This document shows positions 1 to 8,887 of a stretch of DNA of 43,188 bases, piece by piece. The stretch lies in NCBI GenBank assembly GCA_003663325.1, contig QMZT01000004.1, positions 1-43,188 on the forward strand. The letters are read 5' to 3'. Numbering within the stretch: the stretch's first letter is position 1; every line of letters begins with the position of its first letter. Both the position numbers and the translations under genes were made by a program. The DNA is from Candidatus Aenigmatarchaeota archaeon (GTDB taxonomy: Archaea > Aenigmatarchaeota > Aenigmatarchaeia > QMZP01 > QMZT01). The notes beneath the pieces are model-generated. The model made no database searches, was not told where the DNA came from, and saw only the letters and a list, made by a program, of their open reading frames with translations.

Positions 1-10
1 CCATCTTTAT

Positions 11-70
11 AGAGCTTTCTGAAGAAAGCTCTTATATCTGGTGAAAACCTCATACACATCACCAGATATA
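11..70. other. Tandem perfect hairpins: 9-bp stem (11-19/24-32, loop TGAA) and 12-bp stem (33-44/59-70)
   Basis: AGAGCTTTC-TGAA-GAAAGCTCT followed immediately by TATATCTGGTGA-(14 nt)-TCACCAGATATA, upstream of polB. Confidence 0.6.
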
Positions 71-162
71 TATTATTGTTGAACCAACAGAAAAGTGTAA
101 CCTTAAGAAGTTTACTTTACATTCAGATAAAAATTTTAAACACCAAATCCTAAACTTAAATT

Positions 163-2793
163 ATGCTTATCCAAGTTTTGGATGTGGATTATATAATGCC
201 CAACGAAAAGCCAGTCGTAAGAGTATTTGGAAAAGATAAAAATGGAAAAGTTGTGTGCTGCTTCTTTGAAAAGCTGATGCCATATTTTTATGTGCTTGGC
301 AATAACGTTGAAAATGTAGTAAGGGGTGAGAGAAATGTTGCAAGGATAGAAAAGGTTAAAAGGTACCTTGCAACTGAATATAGAAAAGATAGTATTGAGG
401 TTTATAAAATCACCTTGCATAATCCCGCAAAAACACCTGAGCTGAGGGATAAACTAAGAAATCTTGGATATGAGGTTTTCGAAGCCGATATACCGTTTAA
501 GTATAGATTTATGATAGATTATGATATAAGGGGGATGTGCTGGATCGATGTTGAAAATGGAAACGGCATCGATACAAACACGGTCTATGCGGATAAAATA
601 GTAAGGGCCAATAAAATAAGGTCCGTCGATCTAGATGCCAATGCCCCACTTAAATACCTTGCGTTTGATATAGAGTGTGTATCAACAAAGCCAGGCGCTG
701 TTCCAAATGCAAAGAGAGACGGCATAATAATGATATCTATTGTATTTAGTGAGCCATTTAAAGGGAAAAAAGAGATGGTTTTAAGTACAAGGTATGATGC
801 AAGCGTTGAGTATTTCCAAAGCGAAGAAGAAATGCTAAGAGAGTTTGTAAACATCTTGATTGAATATGATCCAGATATAATAACAGGTTACAATGTAAAC
901 AACTTTGATCTGCCTTATGTACTTGAGAGATTAAGGCAGAACAATATACCGGCATTGTTTGGGAGGTGCAGAGATAAGTATGTTGTAGCAAGGAAAATTG
1001 CAAACAGGTATAAAATAAACATTACTGGCAGGATTGTTGTGGATTCTTACGAGCTAATAAAGAAGGATTTCTCGCTTAAAAGGTATGATTTGGATTTTGT
1101 TTGCAATGCTCTTTTGGGTGAGAGGAAGGTACCTGTTAGGCATTCGGAAATAGAGAAATTGTGGAAAGGGAATAGTAATGACTTCAAAAAGCTTATCAGA
1201 TATTCGAAAATGGATTCTATATTGGCATTGAATCTCCTGTTCAAGTTAAATCTTTTAGATAAGTACATAGCACTAGCTAAGATATCTGGTACCCTTTTGC
1301 AAGATATTTTGGACTCGGGAGAGACTACAAGGATAGAAAATTACTTGCTTAGAGAATTTAGCAAAAAGGGATATATAATTCCATGCAAACCACTTGAAAG
1401 AGATGTAGCAAAGAGGGAGGCTGCGAGAAAGAAGGAGCTAAAGGGTGGATATGTTCTTGAACCAGAAAAGGGTCTGCAGGAATCTGTAATAGTGCTTGAT
1501 TTTAAATCAATGTATCCCTCGTTAATAAGAACATATAATATATGTCCGACAACACTTTTGGTTAGTAACGAAGGTATAGATTGTTTTCAAACACCTGCCA
1601 AGGTTAGATTCGTTAAGCCCAATATTAAGGAAGGTATAGTGCCCAGCATCTTAAAAACACTGATGGATGAAAGGGGAAAGATAAAGGCTGAAATGAAAAA
1701 TGAAAAAGATGGCGCTAAGCTCAGAGAATTGGATGCAAAGCAATGGGCGCTCAAGATAATGGCGAACGCCTTTTATGGTTATTTTGGCTATCCAAGATCA
1801 AGAATGTATAATTTAGGTATAGCAAATTCTATAACATCACTGGGGAGAGAAACTATCAAGAAAACAAAGGCCCTTATAGAAAAAGAATTTGGGTATAAGG
1901 TTGTTTATGGTGATACAGATTCTGTGATGGTAAGGGTTGATGTGCAAAGCTTGGAGGAAATGAAAAAGATTGGAGATAAGTTATCTTCATATATAAGCAA
2001 CATGCTTCCCGGTATAATGGAACTGGAGTTTGAAAAGATATTTAAGAGGTTCCTTCCTCTAACAAAAAAAAGATACGCTGCTTGGTGTTTTGAACTTAAG
2101 GGTGATAAATGGGTAGATAAAATAGAAACAAAGGGTATAGAGACTGTAAGAAGAGATTGGTGTGACTTGGTTTCTGAAACCATGATGAAAATAATAGAAA
2201 TCATATTGAAGGAAAAGAATACAACCAATGCGGTTGAATATTTCAAAAATATCGTAGAAAAGATAAATAAAGGAGAAATACCTATACAAAAATTCATAAT
2301 AACAAAAACCATGACAAAGACGGCAGAGAGTTATGATGGTATACAACCACATGCAGAAGTTGTAAAGAAAATCAAAAAAAGGAATCCTGCAGAGGCACCG
2401 GGAATAGGTGATAGAATTGCATACGTTATAACAAAAGGTACGCAGATGCTTTCAAAGAGAGCAGAGCCACCAGAATATGTTGTGGAGCATGGCCTTGAAT
2501 TGGATTCTCAATACTATATAGAGAATCAACTTCTTCCCCCTCTTGAAAGAATATTCTCAGCGCTTAACATATCGAAGAATGAATTATTGGGTAAGGGTAG
2601 ACAAATACAACTTCTCAAATTTAATAACAAAAACAAGAAAATGGTGGCCCGTATTGAGGATGTAGAAGCATTTATATGTAAATCTTGCGAAAAGGTGTAC
2701 AAGATACCCCCTCTAAATGGTACGTGCGAGTGTGGCGGAACTATAGCATTTATGACACCAAAAGGTAGCTTGGATCATGTTACCTTAACATAA
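163..2793 (+). CDS. polB: Family B DNA polymerase with 3'-5' exonuclease domain and C-terminal zinc ribbon; no intein
   Basis: Exo motif LAFDIECVS, YNVNNFDLPY, DFKSMYPSLI, KIMANAFYGYFGY, YGDTDS; C-terminal CKSCEKVYKIPPLNGTCECGG. Confidence 0.95.
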   Translation: MLIQVLDVDYIMPNEKPVVRVFGKDKNGKVVCCFFEKLMPYFYVLGNNVENVVRGERNVARIEKVKRYLATEYRKDSIEVYKITLHNPAKTPELRDKLRNLGYEVFEADIPFKYRFMIDYDIRGMCWIDVENGNGIDTNTVYADKIVRANKIRSVDLDANAPLKYLAFDIECVSTKPGAVPNAKRDGIIMISIVFSEPFKGKKEMVLSTRYDASVEYFQSEEEMLREFVNILIEYDPDIITGYNVNNFDLPYVLERLRQNNIPALFGRCRDKYVVARKIANRYKINITGRIVVDSYELIKKDFSLKRYDLDFVCNALLGERKVPVRHSEIEKLWKGNSNDFKKLIRYSKMDSILALNLLFKLNLLDKYIALAKISGTLLQDILDSGETTRIENYLLREFSKKGYIIPCKPLERDVAKREAARKKELKGGYVLEPEKGLQESVIVLDFKSMYPSLIRTYNICPTTLLVSNEGIDCFQTPAKVRFVKPNIKEGIVPSILKTLMDERGKIKAEMKNEKDGAKLRELDAKQWALKIMANAFYGYFGYPRSRMYNLGIANSITSLGRETIKKTKALIEKEFGYKVVYGDTDSVMVRVDVQSLEEMKKIGDKLSSYISNMLPGIMELEFEKIFKRFLPLTKKRYAAWCFELKGDKWVDKIETKGIETVRRDWCDLVSETMMKIIEIILKEKNTTNAVEYFKNIVEKINKGEIPIQKFIITKTMTKTAESYDGIQPHAEVVKKIKKRNPAEAPGIGDRIAYVITKGTQMLSKRAEPPEYVVEHGLELDSQYYIENQLLPPLERIFSALNISKNELLGKGRQIQLLKFNNKNKKMVARIEDVEAFICKSCEKVYKIPPLNGTCECGGTIAFMTPKGSLDHVTLT

Positions 2794-2830
2794 TACCATG
2801 CTTTTTCGTGATTTTGGGCACAATTTTTTC

Positions 2831-2875
2831 ATGTGAATTCCACATGAAATTAACGGGTAACCTAAATAGGGTATT
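2831..2875. repeat. 45-bp direct repeat, copy 1
   Basis: ATGTGAATTCCACATGAAATTAACGGGTAACCTAAATAGGGTATT; exact match to 3482-3526. Confidence 0.95.
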
Positions 2876-2901
2876 TATTATTTATCACTAAAATTAATAT
2901 T

Positions 2902-3498
2902 ATGATAAAAAATATTGCATATATCTCTGGCGTTATTTGCGGTGGTGGAAATATAACATATGATAGGCAAAATTCAAAATACTTCATAAAGCTAAGCAGC
3001 AAAAGCAGGAAAAAGATGTTAAAATTTTATGATATCTTAAAAGAGCTTTCAAAAAACACAAAGCTTTATAAATACAGGGATAGGTTTGTTGTTCTTTTAA
3101 GGAGCAAGTATATTGTTAGTAAAATTATAAAAACCTGCAATATTAAGTTTACAAGACGGGAATGGCGCGTTCCTCCTTTTGTGAAAAAGAACATTACCTA
3201 TACAAAAATATTCTTAAGCGGTTTTTTCGACAGGGCAGCAATAGTTTATATGGGCAAGGTGGCAGTAAATAACAGGTTAAAGGGAAGGGTTTTAATTAGA
3301 GTTGCCTCTATTAATAGGGAAGGTTTGCAAGATATAAAATCTTTGCTTGAAAAGATGAACGTAAAGTGTATTTTATACCCAGCTGGTAAATGTTACTATT
3401 TGGATGTATGCGGCATATTTAATGTTTCACAGCTTCTTAAAAACATTCTTATCATACATTCTGATAAGATTTCCCTGGGCTATGTGAATTCCACATGA
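2902..3498 (+). CDS. Degenerate LAGLIDADG homing-endonuclease-like protein
   Basis: Two LAGLIDADG-like motifs: YISGVICGGGNI (acid lost) and FLSGFFDRAAIV (D retained), about 105 aa apart; free-standing ORF between direct repeats. Confidence 0.65.
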   Translation: MIKNIAYISGVICGGGNITYDRQNSKYFIKLSSKSRKKMLKFYDILKELSKNTKLYKYRDRFVVLLRSKYIVSKIIKTCNIKFTRREWRVPPFVKKNITYTKIFLSGFFDRAAIVYMGKVAVNNRLKGRVLIRVASINREGLQDIKSLLEKMNVKCILYPAGKCYYLDVCGIFNVSQLLKNILIIHSDKISLGYVNST

Positions 3499-3526
3499 AA
3501 TTAACGGGTAACCTAAATAGGGTATT
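3482..3526. repeat. 45-bp direct repeat, copy 2; contains the stop codon of the LAGLIDADG-like ORF
   Basis: Exact match to 2831-2875; the ORF end GYVNST* reads into it. Confidence 0.95.
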
Positions 3527-3533
3527 GTTAACT

Positions 3534-4772
3534 TCATATAAACGATAAAATTATTGGATAAAGATTGGTGAAGTAAAGTATAGTTGGTACCAAAAGGTAT
3601 GCCATCATGCAAGCCCGCCTAACGTTAACAAGAACCGTTAATATGCCAATTAACGTTGATACTAGACATATAGCAACCCCTATTATCCCCGACCATAAAA
3701 ATACAAGTAATAGTAAGAAAAATATTACAATTTTTGTTAGCATCTCATAATTTATATGTGATATCTTGCCTATTATATGCCTTCCAATATTTAATGTGAG
3801 TATGGCAGAAAGTGAAGCGGTGAATAATGAAACGGCGATTAAAAGTAATATATGAAGATGGGTGAAGTTGGGCAAGGCTTGTGTAAGTGCCCAAACAGAT
3901 CCCGATCTTATTTTTCCGAGAGAAAAATATATTATAAATGCTACTATTATGTTCGATGTGTTTATGCCACCAATAGCCACGATGAAATCCTTTAGGTTGG
4001 ACCTAAAGACCTGGGCAGCAATTACACCAGATTGAGAAATCCCAACACCCGGAAAAATACCAGAGAATATGCCCCCAAGCAGCCCAGTTATTGTTCCTTT
4101 CTTCCACTCGACATCTTTATCCATTCTAATACTCTGGCTTTTTATTTTTCTGTTTCCCCTCGTTCCCATTATACCAATAATGAGTGTACTTATCCCAAAT
4201 AGCCCCGTAAGCGCTGGAAATATTGATATGTGTTGGGGGAAATTAGAGAGTATAAACATGCCAAATATGCCCGCTAACATGAATATTGCCAAAGCTGTTA
4301 TTTTCTTTTTCTCAGAAACGATCATGAGCAGAGAGATAAATATGAGTATTGCTGCCATATACTTGCTTATAAGCGGATAAAGAACAGGCATTATGAAGAG
4401 TATTAATGGCAAAATTAATATCATGAAGATTGTAACGAAGAATCCGCCAACAACACTTAAAAATAATGCCTCATAGCCCTTTCCCTCTATCAACATCTTA
4501 TGACCTGGTAAAATACCCATCACTGTATCTTCCTCCGGGGCACCAAAAAATATAGAGGGTATGAAATCGAAAAACGTGTTAGCTATAGAGAGGGATACTA
4601 TGAAAACAAAGAAGTTTAGTGGTGCTAACGAAGATGCTAGCCAAGGAATAGAAAGTATTATTATAAAGATCGTGTTTGGGTGTAAGCCTGGGGTTAAACC
4701 AGTTAGTATTCCTATAACAATACCTAGTATGCAAAATAGGATAATGTCGAACATTTTAAAAGTTGTTTTCAT
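3534..4772 (-). CDS. TctA/DUF112-family multi-pass membrane protein (tripartite tricarboxylate transporter permease-like)
   Basis: GILTGLTPGLHPNT, FIPSIFFGAPEEDTVMGILPGH, GIFPGVGISQSG; about 10 hydrophobic segments. Confidence 0.75.
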   Translation of the reverse strand: MKTTFKMFDIILFCILGIVIGILTGLTPGLHPNTIFIIILSIPWLASSLAPLNFFVFIVSLSIANTFFDFIPSIFFGAPEEDTVMGILPGHKMLIEGKGYEALFLSVVGGFFVTIFMILILPLILFIMPVLYPLISKYMAAILIFISLLMIVSEKKKITALAIFMLAGIFGMFILSNFPQHISIFPALTGLFGISTLIIGIMGTRGNRKIKSQSIRMDKDVEWKKGTITGLLGGIFSGIFPGVGISQSGVIAAQVFRSNLKDFIVAIGGINTSNIIVAFIIYFSLGKIRSGSVWALTQALPNFTHLHILLLIAVSLFTASLSAILTLNIGRHIIGKISHINYEMLTKIVIFFLLLLVFLWSGIIGVAICLVSTLIGILTVLVNVRRACMMAYLLVPTILYFTNLYPIILSFI

Positions 4773-4813
4773 TTGATAAAATTTTAAAAGGCTTATTGAC
4801 GAGTAATATTATT

Positions 4814-5527
4814 ATGGTTGACGAACTGGCCTTGGCTAGAGACAAACTTGCAAAGGATATAGTAGGAGATATAGTGATGTCTGCACATCCAGAGCAGGCA
4901 TTAAAGAAATGGCGAAACATATTTAATTTTTCGCAAAAGGAGGTAGCAAGCTACCTTGGAATAACATCCTCTGTTATCTCTGATTACGAATCTGGCAGAA
5001 GAAAGTCACCGGGAATAGCTATAATAAAGAGGTACGTTGAAGCCTTGCTTTCGTTAGATATGAAAAGAGGGGGTAATGTAATAAGATCGTTTACCCAGAA
5101 GGTAGGAAGTGACGCATTCTCCCATGCTATCATAGATATAAGAGAGTTTAGCTCTGGTGTTAAGATAGATGAGTTTTGTAGGCAGATAGAAGCAGAGCCT
5201 CTTATAGGTAATAACGAAATTAAAATATACGGATATACTGTTATAGATTCTGTAAAGGCCATTTCAAGTTTATCGTTTGAGCAACTGGTAAGAGTATACG
5301 GAACAACGACACAACGAGCATTAATATTCACAGCAGTAACAACTGGCAGAACGCCGATGGTTGCAATAAAACTAACCAATCTCCATCCTGGGCTTGTTGT
5401 ATTGCATGGTATAGAGAATGTTGATGATGTTGCAATAAGTATAGCGGAGGCTGAGTCAATACCGCTTGCTGTATGTAAAATGGAATCGATAGATAGTGTT
5501 ATAGAAAGGTTAAGGTACTTTAGATAG
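4814..5527 (+). CDS. XRE-family HTH transcriptional regulator (archaeal type)
   Basis: HTH: ALKKWRNIFNFSQKEVASYLGITSSVISDYESGRRKSPG; start placed at the ATG at 4814. Confidence 0.8.
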   Translation: MVDELALARDKLAKDIVGDIVMSAHPEQALKKWRNIFNFSQKEVASYLGITSSVISDYESGRRKSPGIAIIKRYVEALLSLDMKRGGNVIRSFTQKVGSDAFSHAIIDIREFSSGVKIDEFCRQIEAEPLIGNNEIKIYGYTVIDSVKAISSLSFEQLVRVYGTTTQRALIFTAVTTGRTPMVAIKLTNLHPGLVVLHGIENVDDVAISIAEAESIPLAVCKMESIDSVIERLRYFR

Positions 5528-6209
5528 TGCATTCTTTGCACTCTATCTTATCATCCTTTATGTTAACAATTCCATATCTGTTTTCAAATACTGGCCCTGG
5601 ATAAAATACTTTTGTAGTTCCTATCCGTTCAACACCATGATTTTCATGTATGTGTGCTGTAAGAACGAGCCTTGGTTTGGCTTTCTCTATAAATATTCTT
5701 ATGGCCTTTGATCCCACATGTTTACCTTTAACCGTATCTAGTTTTGTATTATATGGTGGGGCATGTACTACCAATACAAACTCCTTTTTAATGTTCTTTA
5801 CCAAGCCCTCTAATGTTTCCGTTATCTCTTCTTCGCTCGGTTCAAATCTTGTATGAAAGGGGGTTTGTGCGCCACCAAACCCAATAAAGCATATATTGCC
5901 AATCTCTCTTACCTTGGCATGCAAATTTATGTTATATTCTTCAAACAAAGATACTATTTCATACGGATCGTGGTTACCTGGTACACATAAAACCTTTCTT
6001 TTTGTTGATACAAGCTTTTGAACTATTAGCTCAGCTGTATCAATCTGCGAGAAACCTTCTGGCACATTATACATGTCTGTAAAATCACCCTGTGATATTA
6101 TAAGATCTATCTTCTTTACATCAACCCCAGCCAAAATCCTTACCAACCTTTCTATCTCTCCATGTATATCTGGCAGTACCAGTATTTTCATATTATGAAT
6201 TGTTACCAA
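5520..6209 (-). CDS. Calcineurin-like metallophosphoesterase
   Basis: PDIHGE, SQGDFTD, VPGNHDP, VVHAPP, TAHIHENHG metal-binding motifs. Confidence 0.9.
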   Translation of the reverse strand: MVTIHNMKILVLPDIHGEIERLVRILAGVDVKKIDLIISQGDFTDMYNVPEGFSQIDTAELIVQKLVSTKRKVLCVPGNHDPYEIVSLFEEYNINLHAKVREIGNICFIGFGGAQTPFHTRFEPSEEEITETLEGLVKNIKKEFVLVVHAPPYNTKLDTVKGKHVGSKAIRIFIEKAKPRLVLTAHIHENHGVERIGTTKVFYPGPVFENRYGIVNIKDDKIECKECTI

Positions 6210-6215
6210 AGAAAT

Positions 6216-7130
6216 TTATTGATTTATGCGTACATTTCCGTTTTTAATATCTATTACAGCTGAGCTGTCTTCTTTTAAGGAAACGATAATTATCCCTTTA
6301 TAATTCAGTGTCCAATCGTCTTTGTTTATAATCCAAAATATATCTGGCTTTTTATCCAGAGCTAAGCTTAAAATACCTCCCTTGTATTTAATCTGTCTTT
6401 TTTTAAGCACAGATAAGCATTCTTCTTTATTCATATTAGCTTTATGTACGAGTATAGAGCATCCTTTCTCTCTAATACCTATAAAGATATACAATGGTGT
6501 ATCATCTTTTGATATATTTACCACATCTTTTTCTATTTTGCTTTTTTCGCCAACAATTATGCTCACGCCTTCTCCTATTTTGTTCAAGTTTATTTTATCT
6601 TCTATTACCTCTTTCCTTTTTTCAATAGATACGTCTGGCCAAGCTATGTTCTTTACAACAAATCTACCATTGCTGTAGAAACCGTTTAGCGCTATGATGT
6701 CTCCCGTCTCTATATCCTTCTTTCTATCCTCATCCAATGCCAGGGAAATGTTACCACTCATGTCTTCAACTATAAGATTGCCCTCACGTTCTGAGACCAT
6801 TCCTACTATCCACACATCCCCTCTCGTTACTTGCAGATTGTTTATTGAGATTGCATTTACCTTCTTCAAAAGGATATCCCTTAGTATGTTGTATTTCTTT
6901 TGATTGTGTTTGACTATATCTGAAACGCCTATCTTGGCTTTTTCTATACCCAGCTTCTTAATAACGATATCCTTCTTTGGTTCATTTTCTACATCTGCAA
7001 CGAGTACGCCCATGCTTTTATATGTGTTTATTATTCGTTCTACATCACCGTTCTTTATAGTATCTAATAATCTTGGCGATATCAACATTTTATTTTTCAA
7101 GAAAAGCTTAACGATATCCTTTTTATCCAT
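6216..7130 (-). CDS. DNA polymerase D small subunit (DP1)-like protein: N-terminal and OB-fold regions only, no recognisable phosphoesterase motifs
   Basis: N-term DIVKLFLKNKMLISPRLLDTI; OB region GDVWIVGMVSEREGNLIVEDMSGNISL...GDIIALNGFYSNGRFVVKNIAWPDVSI resembles archaeal DP1; adjacent to orc1/cdc6. Confidence 0.7.
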   Translation of the reverse strand: MDKKDIVKLFLKNKMLISPRLLDTIKNGDVERIINTYKSMGVLVADVENEPKKDIVIKKLGIEKAKIGVSDIVKHNQKKYNILRDILLKKVNAISINNLQVTRGDVWIVGMVSEREGNLIVEDMSGNISLALDEDRKKDIETGDIIALNGFYSNGRFVVKNIAWPDVSIEKRKEVIEDKINLNKIGEGVSIIVGEKSKIEKDVVNISKDDTPLYIFIGIREKGCSILVHKANMNKEECLSVLKKRQIKYKGGILSLALDKKPDIFWIINKDDWTLNYKGIIIVSLKEDSSAVIDIKNGNVRINQ

Positions 7131-7153
7131 TTTTACAAATTTAAATGCAACAT

Positions 7154-8365
7154 TTAAATAAACTCTTTCTCTAAGAAACGTTTTATTTTTTCAAAAACTG
7201 TTTTTGGCATGTTTATTCTTATTTCTCTTGTTCTTCCATACCTACCAAGTGAGATAACCTTGCAATTTATCATGCCTATCATTTCAAGCTCAGATATGAG
7301 ATCGGATACTCTTCTTTGTGTTAACGCTCTGATTCCATTTCTTTCACAGGCTTTTATATACTCATCATAAACATCACCTGTTAGTATGTTTTTGGCACCT
7401 CTCTCAATAAGCTTTATTATGGCAAAGTAAACGATTTGTGATTGTCTTGGTTGTGTTTTCAGTATTTCAAAGGTTTTATCTATATCAAGTTTCTTTTCTG
7501 CCATATCAACATGCTTCTCCGTCACCTTATTATCACCGCTCCTCTCCGCTATCTCACCCGCAACCCTTATTAAATCCAAAGCCTTTCTAGCATCACCGTG
7601 CTCCTGGGCTGCAAGTGCTGCACATTTCGCTATGGCTTGGGGTGTAACGGTATCTGGATGAAAAGCTATTTCTATCCTATCAATTAGTATATCCTTCAAT
7701 TCATTGGCGTTATAGGAGGGGAATATTATTTCTTCCTCAGAGAGCGATGATTTAACACGTGGATCAAGGTTGTTTATGAATGTAGAATTATTTGATATGC
7801 CAATTATTGTTAGTTTGCTTTTTGAAAGCTTTTCATTAATTCTTGTTAAATTATAAAGTATGTTATCACCTATCTTATTTACCAAATAGTCTATTTCATC
7901 CAAAATTAAAAGTATGTTAAGTGGATTACTTTGTATAACATTAAAAAATGTCCGATAGAGCTCATCTGTTGGCAAGCCCGTATATGGGACATTTATGTTA
8001 AAATTATATAACACTTGTGAAAGTAGCCTGTACTCGGTATCTGCAACCTTATGCATTCTACAATTAACATAGATGATTTTAAGGTTATCTATATTATGCT
8101 CTATAGCCTCATTTAATAAAACATTTGTGACATATCTTATACACAATGATTTTCCTGTTCCTGGTTTTCCATAAATAAAAATATTTGATGGTTTTTCTTC
8201 CTTTAAAACCGGTGCAAGTATCATCCCCAATTGTTTTATTTGTTCCTCCCTATGAAGTATATTTTCTGGTGTAAATTGTATGGTTAATGCGTTTTTATTC
8301 TTAAATATTTTTTTATTCTTAATATAATCAGCAAAAATTTCCTTTAAATTCAACTGCTTTTTCAT
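7154..8365 (-). CDS. cdc6: Orc1/Cdc6 replication initiator
   Basis: Walker A IYGKPGTGKS, Walker B ILLILDEID, sensor-1 region GISNNSTF, C-terminal winged helix. Confidence 0.93.
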   Translation of the reverse strand: MKKQLNLKEIFADYIKNKKIFKNKNALTIQFTPENILHREEQIKQLGMILAPVLKEEKPSNIFIYGKPGTGKSLCIRYVTNVLLNEAIEHNIDNLKIIYVNCRMHKVADTEYRLLSQVLYNFNINVPYTGLPTDELYRTFFNVIQSNPLNILLILDEIDYLVNKIGDNILYNLTRINEKLSKSKLTIIGISNNSTFINNLDPRVKSSLSEEEIIFPSYNANELKDILIDRIEIAFHPDTVTPQAIAKCAALAAQEHGDARKALDLIRVAGEIAERSGDNKVTEKHVDMAEKKLDIDKTFEILKTQPRQSQIVYFAIIKLIERGAKNILTGDVYDEYIKACERNGIRALTQRRVSDLISELEMIGMINCKVISLGRYGRTREIRINMPKTVFEKIKRFLEKEFI

Positions 8366-8367
8366 AC

Positions 8368-8390
8368 TACCCCTTTATTTCTTATGGAAA
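8368..8390 (-). promoter_or_regulatory. ORB-like origin recognition box A
   Basis: Minus strand TTCCATAAGAAATAAAGGGGTA, immediately upstream of orc1/cdc6. Confidence 0.75.
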
Positions 8391-8398
8391 TATTATTT

Positions 8399-8421
8399 AA
8401 AGGTTTATTTCCTGTGGAAAA
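8399..8421 (-). promoter_or_regulatory. ORB-like origin recognition box B
   Basis: Minus strand TTCCACAGGAAATAAACCTT; shares TTCCAYARGAAATAAA with A and C. Confidence 0.7.
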
Positions 8422-8438
8422 ATATAACATTGTTATAT
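8422..8438. repeat. AT-rich palindrome within the putative origin
   Basis: ATATAAC-ATT-GTTATAT, 7-bp arms. Confidence 0.6.
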
Positions 8439-8472
8439 TGAAATCTTGTAGGTAAATTAAGAATAAAATTAA

Positions 8473-8495
8473 ATTCCATAGGAAATAAAGGTGTC
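8473..8495 (+). promoter_or_regulatory. ORB-like origin recognition box C, opposite orientation
   Basis: Plus strand TTCCATAGGAAATAAAGGTGTC; A, B and C flank an AT-rich core. Confidence 0.75.
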
Positions 8496-8536
8496 TTGGG
8501 TGTGGAAGATATAAATCCACTATTTTAATTAAATTT

Positions 8537-8887
8537 ATGAAAACATATATTAAGGGAAGCTCTGCAGAAAGGGAGTTAATGCTTCTATTAAAAGATAAAG
8601 GCTTTTCTATAGCCCGTATTGCTGGATCGGGAGGCAGGAGAACACCTTTTGATATAATAGCAATAAAAAGGGGTAATATTTTAGTTTTTGAGGTAAAGGC
8701 ATGGAAAACAAAGCCCGTTATTGATAAAAAAAAGATAGAGCATATGATAAGATGGTGTAATAATGCTGGTGCTATAGGCATCGTTGCATGGAGGAAAGAT
8801 AATAAGTGGTTTGTTATGAAAATAAATGAGTTTATTAATAAAAGCGATAGATGGCTCAGCCTTAAAGAGTTTATAGAATTGTTTTGA
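8537..8887 (+). CDS. hjc: Archaeal Holliday junction resolvase Hjc
   Basis: GSSAERELMLLLKDKGFSIARIAGSGGRRTPFDIIAIKRGNILVFEVKAWK: PD-(D/E)xK Hjc core. Confidence 0.9.
   Translation: MKTYIKGSSAERELMLLLKDKGFSIARIAGSGGRRTPFDIIAIKRGNILVFEVKAWKTKPVIDKKKIEHMIRWCNNAGAIGIVAWRKDNKWFVMKINEFINKSDRWLSLKEFIELF

Noticed and set aside
1905-2352. Long minus-strand ORFs within polB
   Set aside because: Antisense to a conserved gene with low-complexity hydrophobic/Ser-rich translation; typical shadow ORFs.
163-2793. Intein in PolB
   Set aside because: Polymerase motifs are contiguous and the length (876 aa) is normal; the LAGLIDADG-like ORF is outside the gene.
2831-3526. 45-bp repeats as a CRISPR array
   Set aside because: Only two copies, spaced 651 bp apart with a coding ORF between; repeat too long for a CRISPR repeat.
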